Source: Kerstersia similis (lineage in GTDB: Bacteria; Pseudomonadota; Gammaproteobacteria; Burkholderiales; Burkholderiaceae_B). From it: 64,000 nt of DNA. The notes under the pieces are model-generated. The model did no database searches. It had not been told where the DNA came from and saw only the letters and a program-made list of their open reading frames with translations. The first letter of the stretch is position 1. Every line of letters begins with the position of its first letter. Below, in pieces: positions 40,461 to 50,398 of the stretch. Location: contig NZ_CBCSIQ010000021.1 in the NCBI RefSeq assembly GCF_965139615.1, positions 1 through 64,000 of the forward strand. Direction: 5' to 3'. The translations under genes and the position numbers were made by a program.

Positions 40461-42767
40461 ATGTCCATGAAATTCAATTCAAGCAGCAATGTCCGCCGAC
40501 TGTTGGCCGCCGTGGCGCTGACGACAGCGTCGCTGGCCGTTCAGGCTCAGCAAGGGGTTTTCGTTCCGCCGACAGTGACGGAGGATGGCGCGGAACCTGT
40601 TTCCCGAGCGGTCGCCAGCACGCGTACCAAGACTTACAAGCTGACGCTGAAGGATCTGGGCCTGGTGTACCCCATGCAGTTGCGCGGGGTGGATGGCATC
40701 AACAGCGTGCCATTTTCAGTACGGTCCGATGAAGTGATTGTCGGGGCCAAGGTCGATCTTTCCTACACCTATTCGCCGGCGCTTTTGCCGGATCTGTCCC
40801 ACTTGAAGGTTATCGTCAATGACGATGTGATCGATACCATTCCGGTGCCCAAGAGCACGGCGGGACAGGTGCTGGAACGCCAGGTGCCCGTTCCTGTGCA
40901 GAATTTCGCTGACTACAATCGTCTGGCGGTACAGTTGATCGGGCATTACACGCTTGAGTGCGAAGATCCGCTGAATTCGACGCTCTGGGCCAATGTCAGC
41001 AATAACAGCGTGTTGACGCTGGATGTGATTCCGGTTGCGCTGAAGAATGACTTGAGCCTGTTGCCGCTGCCATTTTTTGACCGGCGCGATATCAATATGC
41101 TGGATTTGCCCTTCATCTTCCCTGACACCCCGGACAACGGCGTGCTGGAAGCTGCTGGTGCGACGGCATCCTGGTTCGGCTCTCTCGCCGCTTACCGTGG
41201 CGCACGTTTCAATGTGTCGCGCAGCATCCCCGAGCAAGGGAATGCGGTGGTATTCATGACGGGCCGGGAGCGTCTGGCTGGCGTGGCGGTACCTGCGAAT
41301 ATCAGCGGCCCGACGCTTTCCGTCGTCACCAATCCGCGTGACAGCACGGGTAAGCTGCTGCTGGTGATGGGGCGTGACAGCAACGAGATCAAGCTGGCAG
41401 CACAGGCGCTGACATTGGGTGGCGTGTCGCTGTCGGGGCAGACCGCGACCATCACATCGATTGATCAGGTCAAGCCACGCGTGCCTTACGATGCTCCCAA
41501 CTGGCTGCGTACCGATCGTCCGGTGAAGTTCGGCGAGCTGGTGCCTGACCTGGAAGAATTGCAGGTGAGCGGATATTCGCCGGATTTGATCCGCGTGGAT
41601 TTTCGTTTGCCGCCGGATCTGTTCGCCTGGCGTGACAAAGGGATCCCCGTCGATCTCAAGTACCGCTATACGCCGCGGATGTCGTCGCATAAGGCCAGCC
41701 TGAACGTCAATGTCAGCGACCAGTTCCTGAAATCCTATCCCCTGGCTGCTGCCGGACAGGTCGGCGAGAGTTCGCTGGATCGTCTGGTCAACCGTATTTT
41801 GCCGGCGGATTCGCAACCGGTCGAAGAGCAATTCGATATTCCGCTGTTCAAGCTGCCGGCGCGCGCTCAGTTGCAGTTCCATTACTACTACGACCCCTTG
41901 AAGGAAGGCAGCTGCCGCGATGTGGTGCTCGATAACGTCAAGGGCAGCGTAGAGCCGGACTCAACGATAGATATCTCCGGTTTTTCGCATTTCATCGCCA
42001 TGCCTGACCTGGCGGCATTCAGCAACACCGGTTTTCCGTTCACGCGCCTGGCCGATTTGTCCGAGACGGTCGTGGTCATGCCGGAACAGCCCGGGCTTTC
42101 CGATTTTTCCGCTTATCTGACCCTGATGGGCCGCATGGGCGAATCGACCGGCTACCCCGTGGTTGGCGTGACGGTGGCGCAAGGCAATGACCTGGGGATT
42201 TTGCAAAACCGTGATTTGCTGGTGTTCGGGAATAGCGCCAATCAGCCGTTGTTGCGCGAGTGGGCGGCCTACATCCCTGCTGCTGAAGACGGTAAAGCCA
42301 GCCGCTTCGGCATTGCGGATTTCGTCAGTGATGCATTGGTATGGTGGAACCGGGATGGCGAGGCCGTGCGCCGTGACGTCAATGCCAATCTGTCCTACCG
42401 GAGTGATTCCACTGATGGCATCATCGCAGGGTTCGAATCGCCGTTGAGTTCGGGCCGCAGCGTGGTTCTGGTATCGAGCGGCCGCAATGGCAGCGTACAG
42501 AAAACGGCAGAAGCCCTGCTGGATGTGAATGTCATTCCAAAAATCCAGGGCAGCCTGGTGATTGTGAAAGACAAGGATGCTGTCAGTCTGCTGGCCGAGC
42601 CTAGTTATTACACCGGCAGCCTGCCTTTCTTCCAGTACATTCAATGGTACATGTCGTCCCGGCCTTTGCTGATGCTGTTGCTGGCGCTCGGTTGCGCCCT
42701 GCTGTTGGCCTTCCTGATTTACGTGATCATGCGTGCCAAAGCTAAGGCGAGACTGAAGGGAGAATAA
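40461..42767 (+). CDS. bcsB: Cellulose synthase regulatory/periplasmic subunit BcsB
   Basis: From the ATG at 40461 the protein has 768 residues. MKFNSSSNVRRLLAAVALTT leads a Sec signal cleaved after VQA. The body has repeated carbohydrate-binding and flavodoxin-like modules (YTLECEDPLNSTLWANVSNNS, KLLLVMGRDSNEIKLAAQAL). The C-terminus is an amphipathic segment and one membrane helix (PLLMLLLALGCALLLAFLIYVIM) that completes the BcsA channel. BcsB guides glucan across the periplasm. The Shine-Dalgarno sequence is weak. An upstream GTG at 40407 overlaps bcsA but would disrupt the signal peptide. Confidence 0.96.
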   Translation: MSMKFNSSSNVRRLLAAVALTTASLAVQAQQGVFVPPTVTEDGAEPVSRAVASTRTKTYKLTLKDLGLVYPMQLRGVDGINSVPFSVRSDEVIVGAKVDLSYTYSPALLPDLSHLKVIVNDDVIDTIPVPKSTAGQVLERQVPVPVQNFADYNRLAVQLIGHYTLECEDPLNSTLWANVSNNSVLTLDVIPVALKNDLSLLPLPFFDRRDINMLDLPFIFPDTPDNGVLEAAGATASWFGSLAAYRGARFNVSRSIPEQGNAVVFMTGRERLAGVAVPANISGPTLSVVTNPRDSTGKLLLVMGRDSNEIKLAAQALTLGGVSLSGQTATITSIDQVKPRVPYDAPNWLRTDRPVKFGELVPDLEELQVSGYSPDLIRVDFRLPPDLFAWRDKGIPVDLKYRYTPRMSSHKASLNVNVSDQFLKSYPLAAAGQVGESSLDRLVNRILPADSQPVEEQFDIPLFKLPARAQLQFHYYYDPLKEGSCRDVVLDNVKGSVEPDSTIDISGFSHFIAMPDLAAFSNTGFPFTRLADLSETVVVMPEQPGLSDFSAYLTLMGRMGESTGYPVVGVTVAQGNDLGILQNRDLLVFGNSANQPLLREWAAYIPAAEDGKASRFGIADFVSDALVWWNRDGEAVRRDVNANLSYRSDSTDGIIAGFESPLSSGRSVVLVSSGRNGSVQKTAEALLDVNVIPKIQGSLVIVKDKDAVSLLAEPSYYTGSLPFFQYIQWYMSSRPLLMLLLALGCALLLAFLIYVIMRAKAKARLKGE

Positions 42768-44011
42768 TGATGGATGTCGGCCATCGCGCCGGTTGCGCCG
42801 CGCCAGGCGTAATCGAGGAAGGTGAAATCAAGCCGGTTTCCGGCCCGGCGCGTCGCCGCTTCATGGGCCAGGGGCTGGCGTTGGCCGCCCTGCCCTGGTT
42901 CGTTGCGCCAGAGGTGGCTGGTGCTGCGCAAGCCACCGATGCGTGGCCGCTATGGCAGCATTTTGCGACGACATTCGTGCAGGCGGATGGCCGCATCGTC
43001 GATTTCAGCGTGCCGCAGATGCATTCGACATCGGAAGGCCAATCCTATGGCATGTTCTTCGCCCTGGTCGCTGGTGATAAGGAACGTTTCGACGCTATTT
43101 GGAATTGGAGTGTTGCGAACCTGTTCGAGGGCAGCCTGGACGACCGCCTGCCAGCCTGGCAGTGGGGGCGTCGAGAGGACGGCAACTGGGGGGTGTTGGA
43201 TGCCAACGCCGCTTCCGATGCAGATCTTTGGTTCGTTTACGCCTTGCTGGAAGCGGCCCGTTTGTGGCGGCGCCCTGAATTGAGAAAGCCGGCAGAGCAG
43301 TTGCTGGCCAATGTCAAAAAGAAGGAAGTCGTCAAACTGCCTGGCCTGGGCAGCATGTTGTTGCCTGGCCCGACAGGGTTTGCCTATCCGGAACAAGGTG
43401 TCTGGCGATTGAATCCCAGCTATCTGATGATTCCGCAATTGCGGCGGCTGGCTGGCGCAGATGCAACAGGCCCGTGGCGGGATATTGCCGCAAATACCAT
43501 GACGATGCTGAGCCAGTGCTGCCGGCAGGGCTTCATTGCGGACTGGGTGGGCTATCAAGCTACCGCGCCGGATACTGGCATGTTTATTCTGGACCCCTAT
43601 AAGGGGGATCTGGGGAGCTATGACGCGATTCGCTGCTACATGTGGGCAGGCATGACGTCTCCCCGAGACCCCTATTTCCAGGGGGCGCTCGATGCCCTGG
43701 GCGGCATGCGGCGCGTGTTGGCATCCAGGGAATGGCCGCCGGAGCAGGTGCGGGCCCTGACCGGAGAAGTTTCCGGTGATGGCCCGGTGGGCTTTTCGGC
43801 AGCGTTGTTGCCGTACTTGCGGGCGTTCAAGGATGAACCGGCGTATCAGCGCCAATGGCAACGCGTGGAGCAGCAGATTCCGCAAACCGCTGGCGTTCCC
43901 GCAAGTTTTCCGCCTTACTACGATATGGTGCTGGCGCTCTTTGCATTGGGCTGGGTGGATCAGCGGTATCATTTTGCCGCTGATGGCACCCTGGTCCTGG
44001 CCAAGAAATAA
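42767..44011 (+). CDS. bcsZ: Periplasmic endo-1,4-beta-glucanase BcsZ (GH8) with a Tat-like signal
   Basis: The 414-residue protein overlaps bcsB by one base. A longer N-terminus than in E. coli BcsZ (368) contains RRRFMGQGLALAALPWFV at about residues 28-46, which has the RR-x-F-x-x-x layout of a twin-arginine signal. The GH8 domain shows STSEGQSYGMFFALVAGD, with the catalytic acid Glu, and DANAASDADLWFVYALLEA, with the base Asp. GSYDAIRCYMWAGMT completes the (alpha/alpha)6 barrel signature. BcsZ trims or edits nascent cellulose in the periplasm. Tat export would imply folding in the cytoplasm and is unusual for this family. Confidence 0.95.
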   Translation: MMDVGHRAGCAAPGVIEEGEIKPVSGPARRRFMGQGLALAALPWFVAPEVAGAAQATDAWPLWQHFATTFVQADGRIVDFSVPQMHSTSEGQSYGMFFALVAGDKERFDAIWNWSVANLFEGSLDDRLPAWQWGRREDGNWGVLDANAASDADLWFVYALLEAARLWRRPELRKPAEQLLANVKKKEVVKLPGLGSMLLPGPTGFAYPEQGVWRLNPSYLMIPQLRRLAGADATGPWRDIAANTMTMLSQCCRQGFIADWVGYQATAPDTGMFILDPYKGDLGSYDAIRCYMWAGMTSPRDPYFQGALDALGGMRRVLASREWPPEQVRALTGEVSGDGPVGFSAALLPYLRAFKDEPAYQRQWQRVEQQIPQTAGVPASFPPYYDMVLALFALGWVDQRYHFAADGTLVLAKK

Positions 44012-44066
44012 GCAGGCGTCACCGGCGCGTCTATAGTGTCAGATCAATCCCTCCTTCTTTGAGCGT

Positions 44067-47000
44067 ATGACGATGTCTGTCAAGAAAACATCCAGGAAAA
44101 ACAGGCGTGTTACCGGTCTTGCCGGTCGTCTTTGCGTCGCAGCGGCAGTGCTGGGGTATGCCGCGCCTGGATTGGCACAGCAAGCGACTGATCCCGTGCA
44201 GGTTTTGATTGAGCAGAGCCGTTATTGGCAAAGCCGGCACGACACCGTGCGCGCCAAGGAAAGCTGGGAGAAGCTGCTGCGCATAGATCCGACTCAGCCT
44301 GATGCCCTGGTAGGAATGGCTGAGTTGGCGTTGGACGACAATGATGTCTCTCTGGCTGAGGATTATTTGCGCCAGTTGCGTAGCGCCCACCCTCGCAGCA
44401 GCCTGATTCGCAGGTTGGAGCAAAGCATTCAGCTGGCAGGAAACCGCGGACAGCTGGAGGCTGCGCGTAATCTGGCGCAGCAAGGGCGCGTTGAAGAAGC
44501 GGCCAATGAGTATCGCCAGGCGTTCGGTGGCCAACCTCCCAGCGGCGAGCTGGCCATGGAGTATTACCAGACCCTGGGCGGCAGCGCCGATGGGTGGGAA
44601 GAAGCGCGACGAGGTTTTGAACGCTTGGCCCAGGCCAGCCCCAATGATTCATCCAAGGCGTTGGCATTGGCGCGCCACCTGACTTACCGCAATTCGACGC
44701 GTGCCGAAGGGATTCGGCGCTTGTCCGAACTGATCAAGCAACCTGCGGTGCGTGAGGATGCGCGTCAGGCCTGGCGCCAGGCTTTGGAATGGCTGGGCGG
44801 TAGCCCGGCGGATGTGCGTCTTTACAATGCCTATCTCGCCAGCTATCCGGATGATCAGGGCATACGCCAGAAAGTCGCCGAGGCAGGCCGGGAGCGCCAG
44901 CAGGCGCAACAAGCGCAGCAAGCGGCACAGCGGGTCAATCGAGATCCCTATCGTGACCGTACGACAGCGGGTTTCCGGCTGCTGGATCAGAATGACCTGG
45001 TGAATGCGGAACTCGAATTCAAGTCTGTTCTCGCGGCACGGCCCAATGATGGTGATGCGCAAGGCGGGCTCGGGCTGGTGCGCCTGAAACAGAAGAACTT
45101 CGAGGAAGCCCAGGTACTGCTGGCGCAGGCATCCAAGCGCGGCAATGCGGGACGCTGGAAGGAAGCGCTGGACAGCGCGACATATTGGTCGCTGGTGCGT
45201 GGCGCTGACAAGGCACGGGCAGATAATCGCTTGTCCGAGGCGCAGCGCTTGCTGACCCAGGCTGTGCGGATAGACCGCCAGGAACCGACCGGCCAGAACA
45301 ATCTGGCAGATGTGCTCTATATCCAGGGGGATTATCCGGCGGCTGAAACCCTGTATCGCAATGTGCTCAAGCAAACGCCGGATCAGCCGGAGGCATTGCG
45401 CGGTTTGATTACCGTGCTGCCGCAGGTGGGCAAATCCGAAGAAGCCATGCAGCTGGTGGCGCGACTGACGCCAGAGCAGCAGGAAGGCATGGGGAATCTC
45501 GGGGCCTTGCGTGCCGAGGAAGCCATGCGGCAGGCCCGTTTGGCGTTACAGCAAAATGATGTGCAGAGCGGCAAGGTGGCGTTGGAGCGCGCGATTGCGA
45601 ATGATCCGACCAACCCCTGGATTCGTCTTGAACTGGCCCGCCTCTACATGGATATCGGTCAGGCTGAGCAGGCCCAGGGCCTGATGCAGGCTTTGCTGAG
45701 CAGTGGCACGCCGACGGCCGATGCCCTGCATGCCAGCGCGCTGTTCGCTGCTGCCCAGGAGGATTGGCGGACGGTACTGCAATTGCTTGAGCGGGTGCCT
45801 GGCAATGCACGCAATACGGATCTGGCCAATCTGCACAAGCGGGCTTGGATCCACGAGCAGAGCAAGCGCGCCCTGGCCCTGGCCGGTCAAGGCCAGCAAC
45901 AGCAGGCCGAGCAATTGCTCTCGGAACTGCGCGGCGTTGCCGGGCGCGATACGGAGCTGCTGGGTGTAGTGGCCAGTGCGTATGCCGATGTCGGCCAGCC
46001 GACTGTGGCAACGGAATTGTTGCGCCAGTCCATTGTGGGGTCGGTCGCGCCGCCGCCGGGATTGTGGCTGCAATATGCCGCAGTGTTGCTGAAGACAGGC
46101 CAGGATGCGGAGCTTGCCGGTATCTTGCAACAGCTGTCATCACAGCCGCTGTCGCGTGCCGACCAGGCCAGCTTCAAGTCGCTGCGTGATGCGTATGTGG
46201 TGCGCCAGGCCGATGCCTTGCGCCTGTCTGGCGACCTGGCGGGTGCTTACGATGTACTCCAGCCCTTGTTGCAGGAACCGTCTGTCAGCAAGGATGCCCG
46301 TAGCGCATTGGCGCGCATGTATTCCGACAACGGCGATTACAACGATGCTCTGGCCATCTATAAGGATGAGCTGGAAATCAATGCGGCAGATGTGCCGACC
46401 CTGCTGGCGGTCACCATGGTGGCAGAGCAAGCCAAGGATTATCGCTATGCTGAGTCCGCATTGAAGAATGCGCTCAAGCAGGCACCCGATGATTACGAGG
46501 TTTTGTCCACTGCGGCACGCTACTACCGTGCCCGTGGCAAGAATTCCCAGGCGGTCAAATACTACGATCAGGCCGTGGCGGCACAGCGGCGCGGCAATAT
46601 GGGTGCGGCATCTGGCAATCGCTTCGCTGGCACGCAAGGTGCTGCCGGTGGCAATCCGTTCCGTCGCGGCGGCGCGGCGACGGCCATGGCGGTGCCCGCG
46701 CCTGTCAATAATCAAGCAGCCAGGGCGGGTACTGCCCCGGCATTCCAGGCCGTGCCTTATGCTGCCGGCGCTGCGTACATTCCCCCGCCCGTACAGGCGG
46801 GGGGCGCCGTGGCGGGCAGCACGGGCTGGAACTACGCCGGGGGTGGGCAGGCTCAGGCGGTGGCGCCTGCGGCGACACGCACAGCGGCAGCAACGGGCTC
46901 ACGTAGCCTGCCAGCCAATGCGGCAGTTGCCCGGCCGGCACAGGCGGCGCGTACGGCACAGGCCACGCCCCAGATGCCTGCGGCGCAAGCGATGGCCATG

Positions 47001-48389
47001 AACAATGCGCCAGCAGTGGCTGCTGCCGGCGCATACGGTGCTTATGGCAATAACTATGCCTCGGCTGGGCAGCCACTGGATTCGGGCTGGCAATATGACG
47101 AGTCTATGGACGGCATTCCGGTCGCACCCCAGCGGCCTCGCTCGCTGAACGAAGAGTTTGCGGATCTCAAGCAGGAGCGTACGCCCACGATTGCGATGGG
47201 CGTCAATACACGCCAGCGTGATGGGGAAAAAGGCCTGGGCAAGATGGATGAGTACAGTGTCCCCATCGAAGCCAGCATGCCTTTGGGCGACGGCAAGATT
47301 TCCGTCCATGCAATGATGGTCAGCATAGACGCCGGAACACCGGAAACCGCGCGCAGCCTGGCCACCTACGACGCCAGCAGCCGGTTTGGCGGCGGCCCGC
47401 AAGCCGCTTACGAATCCTATCTGATCGCAGAATCCGGCGGCCGGCCGGTCTCGCCCGGTTCACAGAGCCAAGAGGGCGTGGGTCTGGCGCTGAAGTACGA
47501 GAACGATTATCTACGGGCGGATGTCGGGACGACCCCGTTGGGCTTTCAGGAAAACAATATCGTCGGCGGCGTGTCGATCCAGGGGCCGCTGGGCGACGAG
47601 TTCGCCTATAAGGCCACGGCGTCGCGCCGTCCGGTCACGGATAGCGTACTGTCCTACGCCGGCACCAAGGATGAGCGTACCGGAGATAAATGGGGCGGTG
47701 TCGTGGCCACCGGCGGGCGGGTTGACCTGACCTATGAACCCGAGCCAGGCTATGGTTTCTATGGTTATGGGTCCTACCATTATCTGACTGGCCACAATGT
47801 TGCGAGCAACACGCGTATCGAAGGTGGCGGTGGCATGTACGTGCATTTGATGGATGAGGAAGATGCCCGTCTGACCACAGGGGTGAACGTGACTGGCATG
47901 GGCTATGGCAAGAACAGGCGTTTCTTCACCTATGGCCATGGCGGTTATTTCAGTCCGCAGAATTTTGTGTCGGTGTCTGTGCCGATAGACTGGTCGCAGC
48001 GTAAGGAGCGCCTCAGCTACCGTGTTGCCGGTAGTATCGGGTTGCAGCACTTCAAGGAAGACCCCGCCAACTATTTCCCGACCAGCAGCTCGCGGCAAAT
48101 GGCGGCGTATGAGGCGGCGCAGAACATGGCGTCGCTGGCGGATCTGAATGATGATGCCGCCAGGGCACGTTACGCGGGTCAATCCAAGACTGGCGTGGGC
48201 TACAACTTCTCTGGCGCCATGGAGTATCAGGTGGCACCGCAGTTGTTCTTTGGCGGTCACCTGGGCTTGGATAATGCCAAGGATTACCGTCAATTCACTG
48301 GCGGTTTGTATCTGCGTTATGCCTTCGAACCGCAAAGCCGTCCCCTGGCCATGCCAGTTCAGCAGCTCCGGTCGATTTATAGCGATTGA
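44067..48389 (+). CDS. bcsC: Cellulose outer-membrane secretin BcsC (TPR plus beta-barrel)
   Basis: The 1440-residue protein has a Sec signal (GRLCVAAAVLGYAAPGLAQQ), then about 800 residues of tetratricopeptide repeats (ALVGMAELALDDNDVSLAEDYL; LYNAYLASYPDDQGIRQKVAEAG; NNLADVLYIQGDYPAAETLYRNVL). An alanine-, proline- and glycine-rich linker of roughly 180 residues follows. The C-terminal 350 residues form the BCSC_C barrel, from EFADLKQERTPTIAMGVNTRQRD to GGLYLRYAFEPQSRP. It carries glucan across periplasm and outer membrane. E. coli BcsC has 1157 residues, and the difference lies largely in extra TPRs and the linker. It is the last core bcs gene. Confidence 0.96.
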   Translation: MTMSVKKTSRKNRRVTGLAGRLCVAAAVLGYAAPGLAQQATDPVQVLIEQSRYWQSRHDTVRAKESWEKLLRIDPTQPDALVGMAELALDDNDVSLAEDYLRQLRSAHPRSSLIRRLEQSIQLAGNRGQLEAARNLAQQGRVEEAANEYRQAFGGQPPSGELAMEYYQTLGGSADGWEEARRGFERLAQASPNDSSKALALARHLTYRNSTRAEGIRRLSELIKQPAVREDARQAWRQALEWLGGSPADVRLYNAYLASYPDDQGIRQKVAEAGRERQQAQQAQQAAQRVNRDPYRDRTTAGFRLLDQNDLVNAELEFKSVLAARPNDGDAQGGLGLVRLKQKNFEEAQVLLAQASKRGNAGRWKEALDSATYWSLVRGADKARADNRLSEAQRLLTQAVRIDRQEPTGQNNLADVLYIQGDYPAAETLYRNVLKQTPDQPEALRGLITVLPQVGKSEEAMQLVARLTPEQQEGMGNLGALRAEEAMRQARLALQQNDVQSGKVALERAIANDPTNPWIRLELARLYMDIGQAEQAQGLMQALLSSGTPTADALHASALFAAAQEDWRTVLQLLERVPGNARNTDLANLHKRAWIHEQSKRALALAGQGQQQQAEQLLSELRGVAGRDTELLGVVASAYADVGQPTVATELLRQSIVGSVAPPPGLWLQYAAVLLKTGQDAELAGILQQLSSQPLSRADQASFKSLRDAYVVRQADALRLSGDLAGAYDVLQPLLQEPSVSKDARSALARMYSDNGDYNDALAIYKDELEINAADVPTLLAVTMVAEQAKDYRYAESALKNALKQAPDDYEVLSTAARYYRARGKNSQAVKYYDQAVAAQRRGNMGAASGNRFAGTQGAAGGNPFRRGGAATAMAVPAPVNNQAARAGTAPAFQAVPYAAGAAYIPPPVQAGGAVAGSTGWNYAGGGQAQAVAPAATRTAAATGSRSLPANAAVARPAQAARTAQATPQMPAAQAMAMNNAPAVAAAGAYGAYGNNYASAGQPLDSGWQYDESMDGIPVAPQRPRSLNEEFADLKQERTPTIAMGVNTRQRDGEKGLGKMDEYSVPIEASMPLGDGKISVHAMMVSIDAGTPETARSLATYDASSRFGGGPQAAYESYLIAESGGRPVSPGSQSQEGVGLALKYENDYLRADVGTTPLGFQENNIVGGVSIQGPLGDEFAYKATASRRPVTDSVLSYAGTKDERTGDKWGGVVATGGRVDLTYEPEPGYGFYGYGSYHYLTGHNVASNTRIEGGGGMYVHLMDEEDARLTTGVNVTGMGYGKNRRFFTYGHGGYFSPQNFVSVSVPIDWSQRKERLSYRVAGSIGLQHFKEDPANYFPTSSSRQMAAYEAAQNMASLADLNDDAARARYAGQSKTGVGYNFSGAMEYQVAPQLFFGGHLGLDNAKDYRQFTGGLYLRYAFEPQSRPLAMPVQQLRSIYSD

Positions 48390-48490
48390 GGGCCTTAGTC
48401 GTTGAAATGGGTAGTTTGTTTTTTTGTGAACACTAGATCCCGCCGTTGTTTATGTATCCGAACGGCGGGACAGCAAAATCTGGAGTCAAT

Positions 48491-50275
48491 GTGAGCGGAC
48501 TGGAAATTTTCCGTATGGCAGCAAGCCGAAGTGCCGCCCTATCTCTTTGCGCCTTGGCGCTGACTGCTTGTGGCGGCGGCGATGGCGATGACAGCGATAT
48601 CGGTGAAGGGCCTATTTCAACGACGCGGCAGTATCCGGCAGGTGTCTGGTCGGGGAAAAGCGGTGATGGACAGACGATGTTCGGCATCGTTGACCCAGGT
48701 AATGCGGGCGTGACGGGCAGCAGTGGGAACTTCTTCTTTGCCCGTGGCGGTACCGACGAAACCGGTTATGACGGCCTGTACGGCAACTGGACTCAATCCG
48801 GTGCCAGGTTCTCCGCCAGCAATGCGACGTATTACATGCGTCCTGCCGTTTCGACGGGAACAGGCGCATTCCGCTCCATTGCATCGGTCACGGCCACGGT
48901 CTCTGGCCGCACCACGGCCACCTGGAATACCGAAACCGGCACGATGGATGGGCGCTTTACTTCGCCCTATTCTGCTTCGACGTTCATTACCTTCGGCATG
49001 GAGTACAACGGCTTGTTGTCCAGCCAGGATTCGAACCTGTTCATCGCCAACGGTATCCAGGGAGCCTATCGAGGCGACACGGCGGATGGCGGTGGCTGGG
49101 CACTGTATGTGGATTGGGCCGGACGTCTGAGTGGCCGCAGCGGTAACTGCCGTTTCTATGGCACGGTGACGCCGCGCAGCGACGCCGCCAACTCCGGCTC
49201 GACCAGTCCGTTCTATTCCGTCACGATGACGCTTTACAACGACTTCGGCTCCACGACCAGCAATACCTGCGAACAGACCGGGAATGTGCTGACGGGTACG
49301 GCAATTGTGCGTTATGACGACAGCTATCAGAAATCCGGTATCTGGCTGGCGACGCGCCTGGGCAACATCAATACCTATATTCTGGACGGCAGCTACCTGC
49401 CGCAGGCAAACAATACTTCTATTCCGCGTACCTACAATACGTTTGCCAATAATACGGCGAGTGCGGAGAACAATCCGATCGGTTCGTGGACAGGTACGGA
49501 TCCGTTTACCGGCCAGGTCGTGAATATGGTGGTCTTGCCTAACCATGAATACCTGATGTACCGGGGCAATGGCGATGGCGATGTGCTCTACAGCATCACG
49601 CGCCTGGGGATGGAAGGCAGCAGCGGCCAGTTCTACGCCAATGACGCGCTGTTCTGGCGTCGCTACAGCGATACCATTTATAGCGGTATCCATTTCGCAG
49701 GCACGCTACGTCGGGAAAACGTCGGGGATACCATCAAGCTGCGTGGCCTGTACGATGATCCCTCCAATAATTTCTCATCGACGGCCATTCGTGGCCTGCC
49801 GACCGCGACGGAGATGAACTTTGTGAAACCGCCGCCGGAAACCGGCACGGAATTGTTCCAGGCCGTGCTGAATGGCGGGAGCTATAGCGGCGAAGGCGGT
49901 TGGCTGTCTTTTGGCAACCGTCCGGTGCTGAAATCCCTGACCGTAGAGGAAGTCATGACGGTGGACACGGACAACAATCCGGTCGGTACCGGCAACTACC
50001 GCATTGTTGGGGACGCCACCCAGGGCTGCAAGGCGGAAGCATTGCTGGATAACCTGCCCTCAGATCGGGCATCGAATATGTTCGGTGTCTATGGGCTGAG
50101 TTATACCGATGTGATTTCCGGCAGTTGCGCCTATGTGTCTCACTTGAAACAGAATGGTGTCCTGATCGTCGATAGCGTGACGACTGTTGGCGGCAAGAAG
50201 GTAGCCAAGGAGGTTCGCTTGCTGGCTGCTGCGACGGATGGATTCACCATCTTCAAGGCAGCGCAGAAGAACTGA
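48491..50275 (+). CDS. Lipoprotein of unknown function downstream of bcsC
   Basis: The start is taken as the GTG at 48491 with GGAG five bases upstream. ATG 48515 is an alternative. A signal peptide ends in the lipobox LTAC followed by GGGDGDDSD, so the mature protein of about 565 residues is lipid-anchored. It is rich in Gly, Ser, Thr and aromatic residues and looks all-beta. Two stretches share a pattern: GVWSGKSGDGQTMFGIVDPG near the N-terminus and GSWTGTDPFTGQVVNMVVLP in the middle, suggesting an internal duplication. No known domain was recognised. It follows bcsC by 100 bp and a strong terminator closes the cluster, so a cell-envelope role with cellulose is possible but unproven. Confidence 0.8.
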   Translation: MSGLEIFRMAASRSAALSLCALALTACGGGDGDDSDIGEGPISTTRQYPAGVWSGKSGDGQTMFGIVDPGNAGVTGSSGNFFFARGGTDETGYDGLYGNWTQSGARFSASNATYYMRPAVSTGTGAFRSIASVTATVSGRTTATWNTETGTMDGRFTSPYSASTFITFGMEYNGLLSSQDSNLFIANGIQGAYRGDTADGGGWALYVDWAGRLSGRSGNCRFYGTVTPRSDAANSGSTSPFYSVTMTLYNDFGSTTSNTCEQTGNVLTGTAIVRYDDSYQKSGIWLATRLGNINTYILDGSYLPQANNTSIPRTYNTFANNTASAENNPIGSWTGTDPFTGQVVNMVVLPNHEYLMYRGNGDGDVLYSITRLGMEGSSGQFYANDALFWRRYSDTIYSGIHFAGTLRRENVGDTIKLRGLYDDPSNNFSSTAIRGLPTATEMNFVKPPPETGTELFQAVLNGGSYSGEGGWLSFGNRPVLKSLTVEEVMTVDTDNNPVGTGNYRIVGDATQGCKAEALLDNLPSDRASNMFGVYGLSYTDVISGSCAYVSHLKQNGVLIVDSVTTVGGKKVAKEVRLLAAATDGFTIFKAAQKN

Positions 50276-50312
50276 ACGAGGGCCGTACGACGGCTTGCAG
50301 AGTGAGTCTGAA

Positions 50313-50346
50313 ACCGCCTGGAGGGCTATCCCTCCAGGCGGTTTTT
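50313..50346 (+). terminator. Rho-independent terminator of the bcs cluster
   Basis: Perfect 13 bp arms ACCGCCTGGAGGG and CCCTCCAGGCGGT around a CTAT loop, followed by TTTTTC. It ends the plus-strand cellulose cluster and could also serve the convergent symporter gene. Confidence 0.95.
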
Positions 50347-50398
50347 CATTGCCGTGGCGATTCTGACTGGCAGCCAGGAGGCGGGATCCGGAGGCGTA

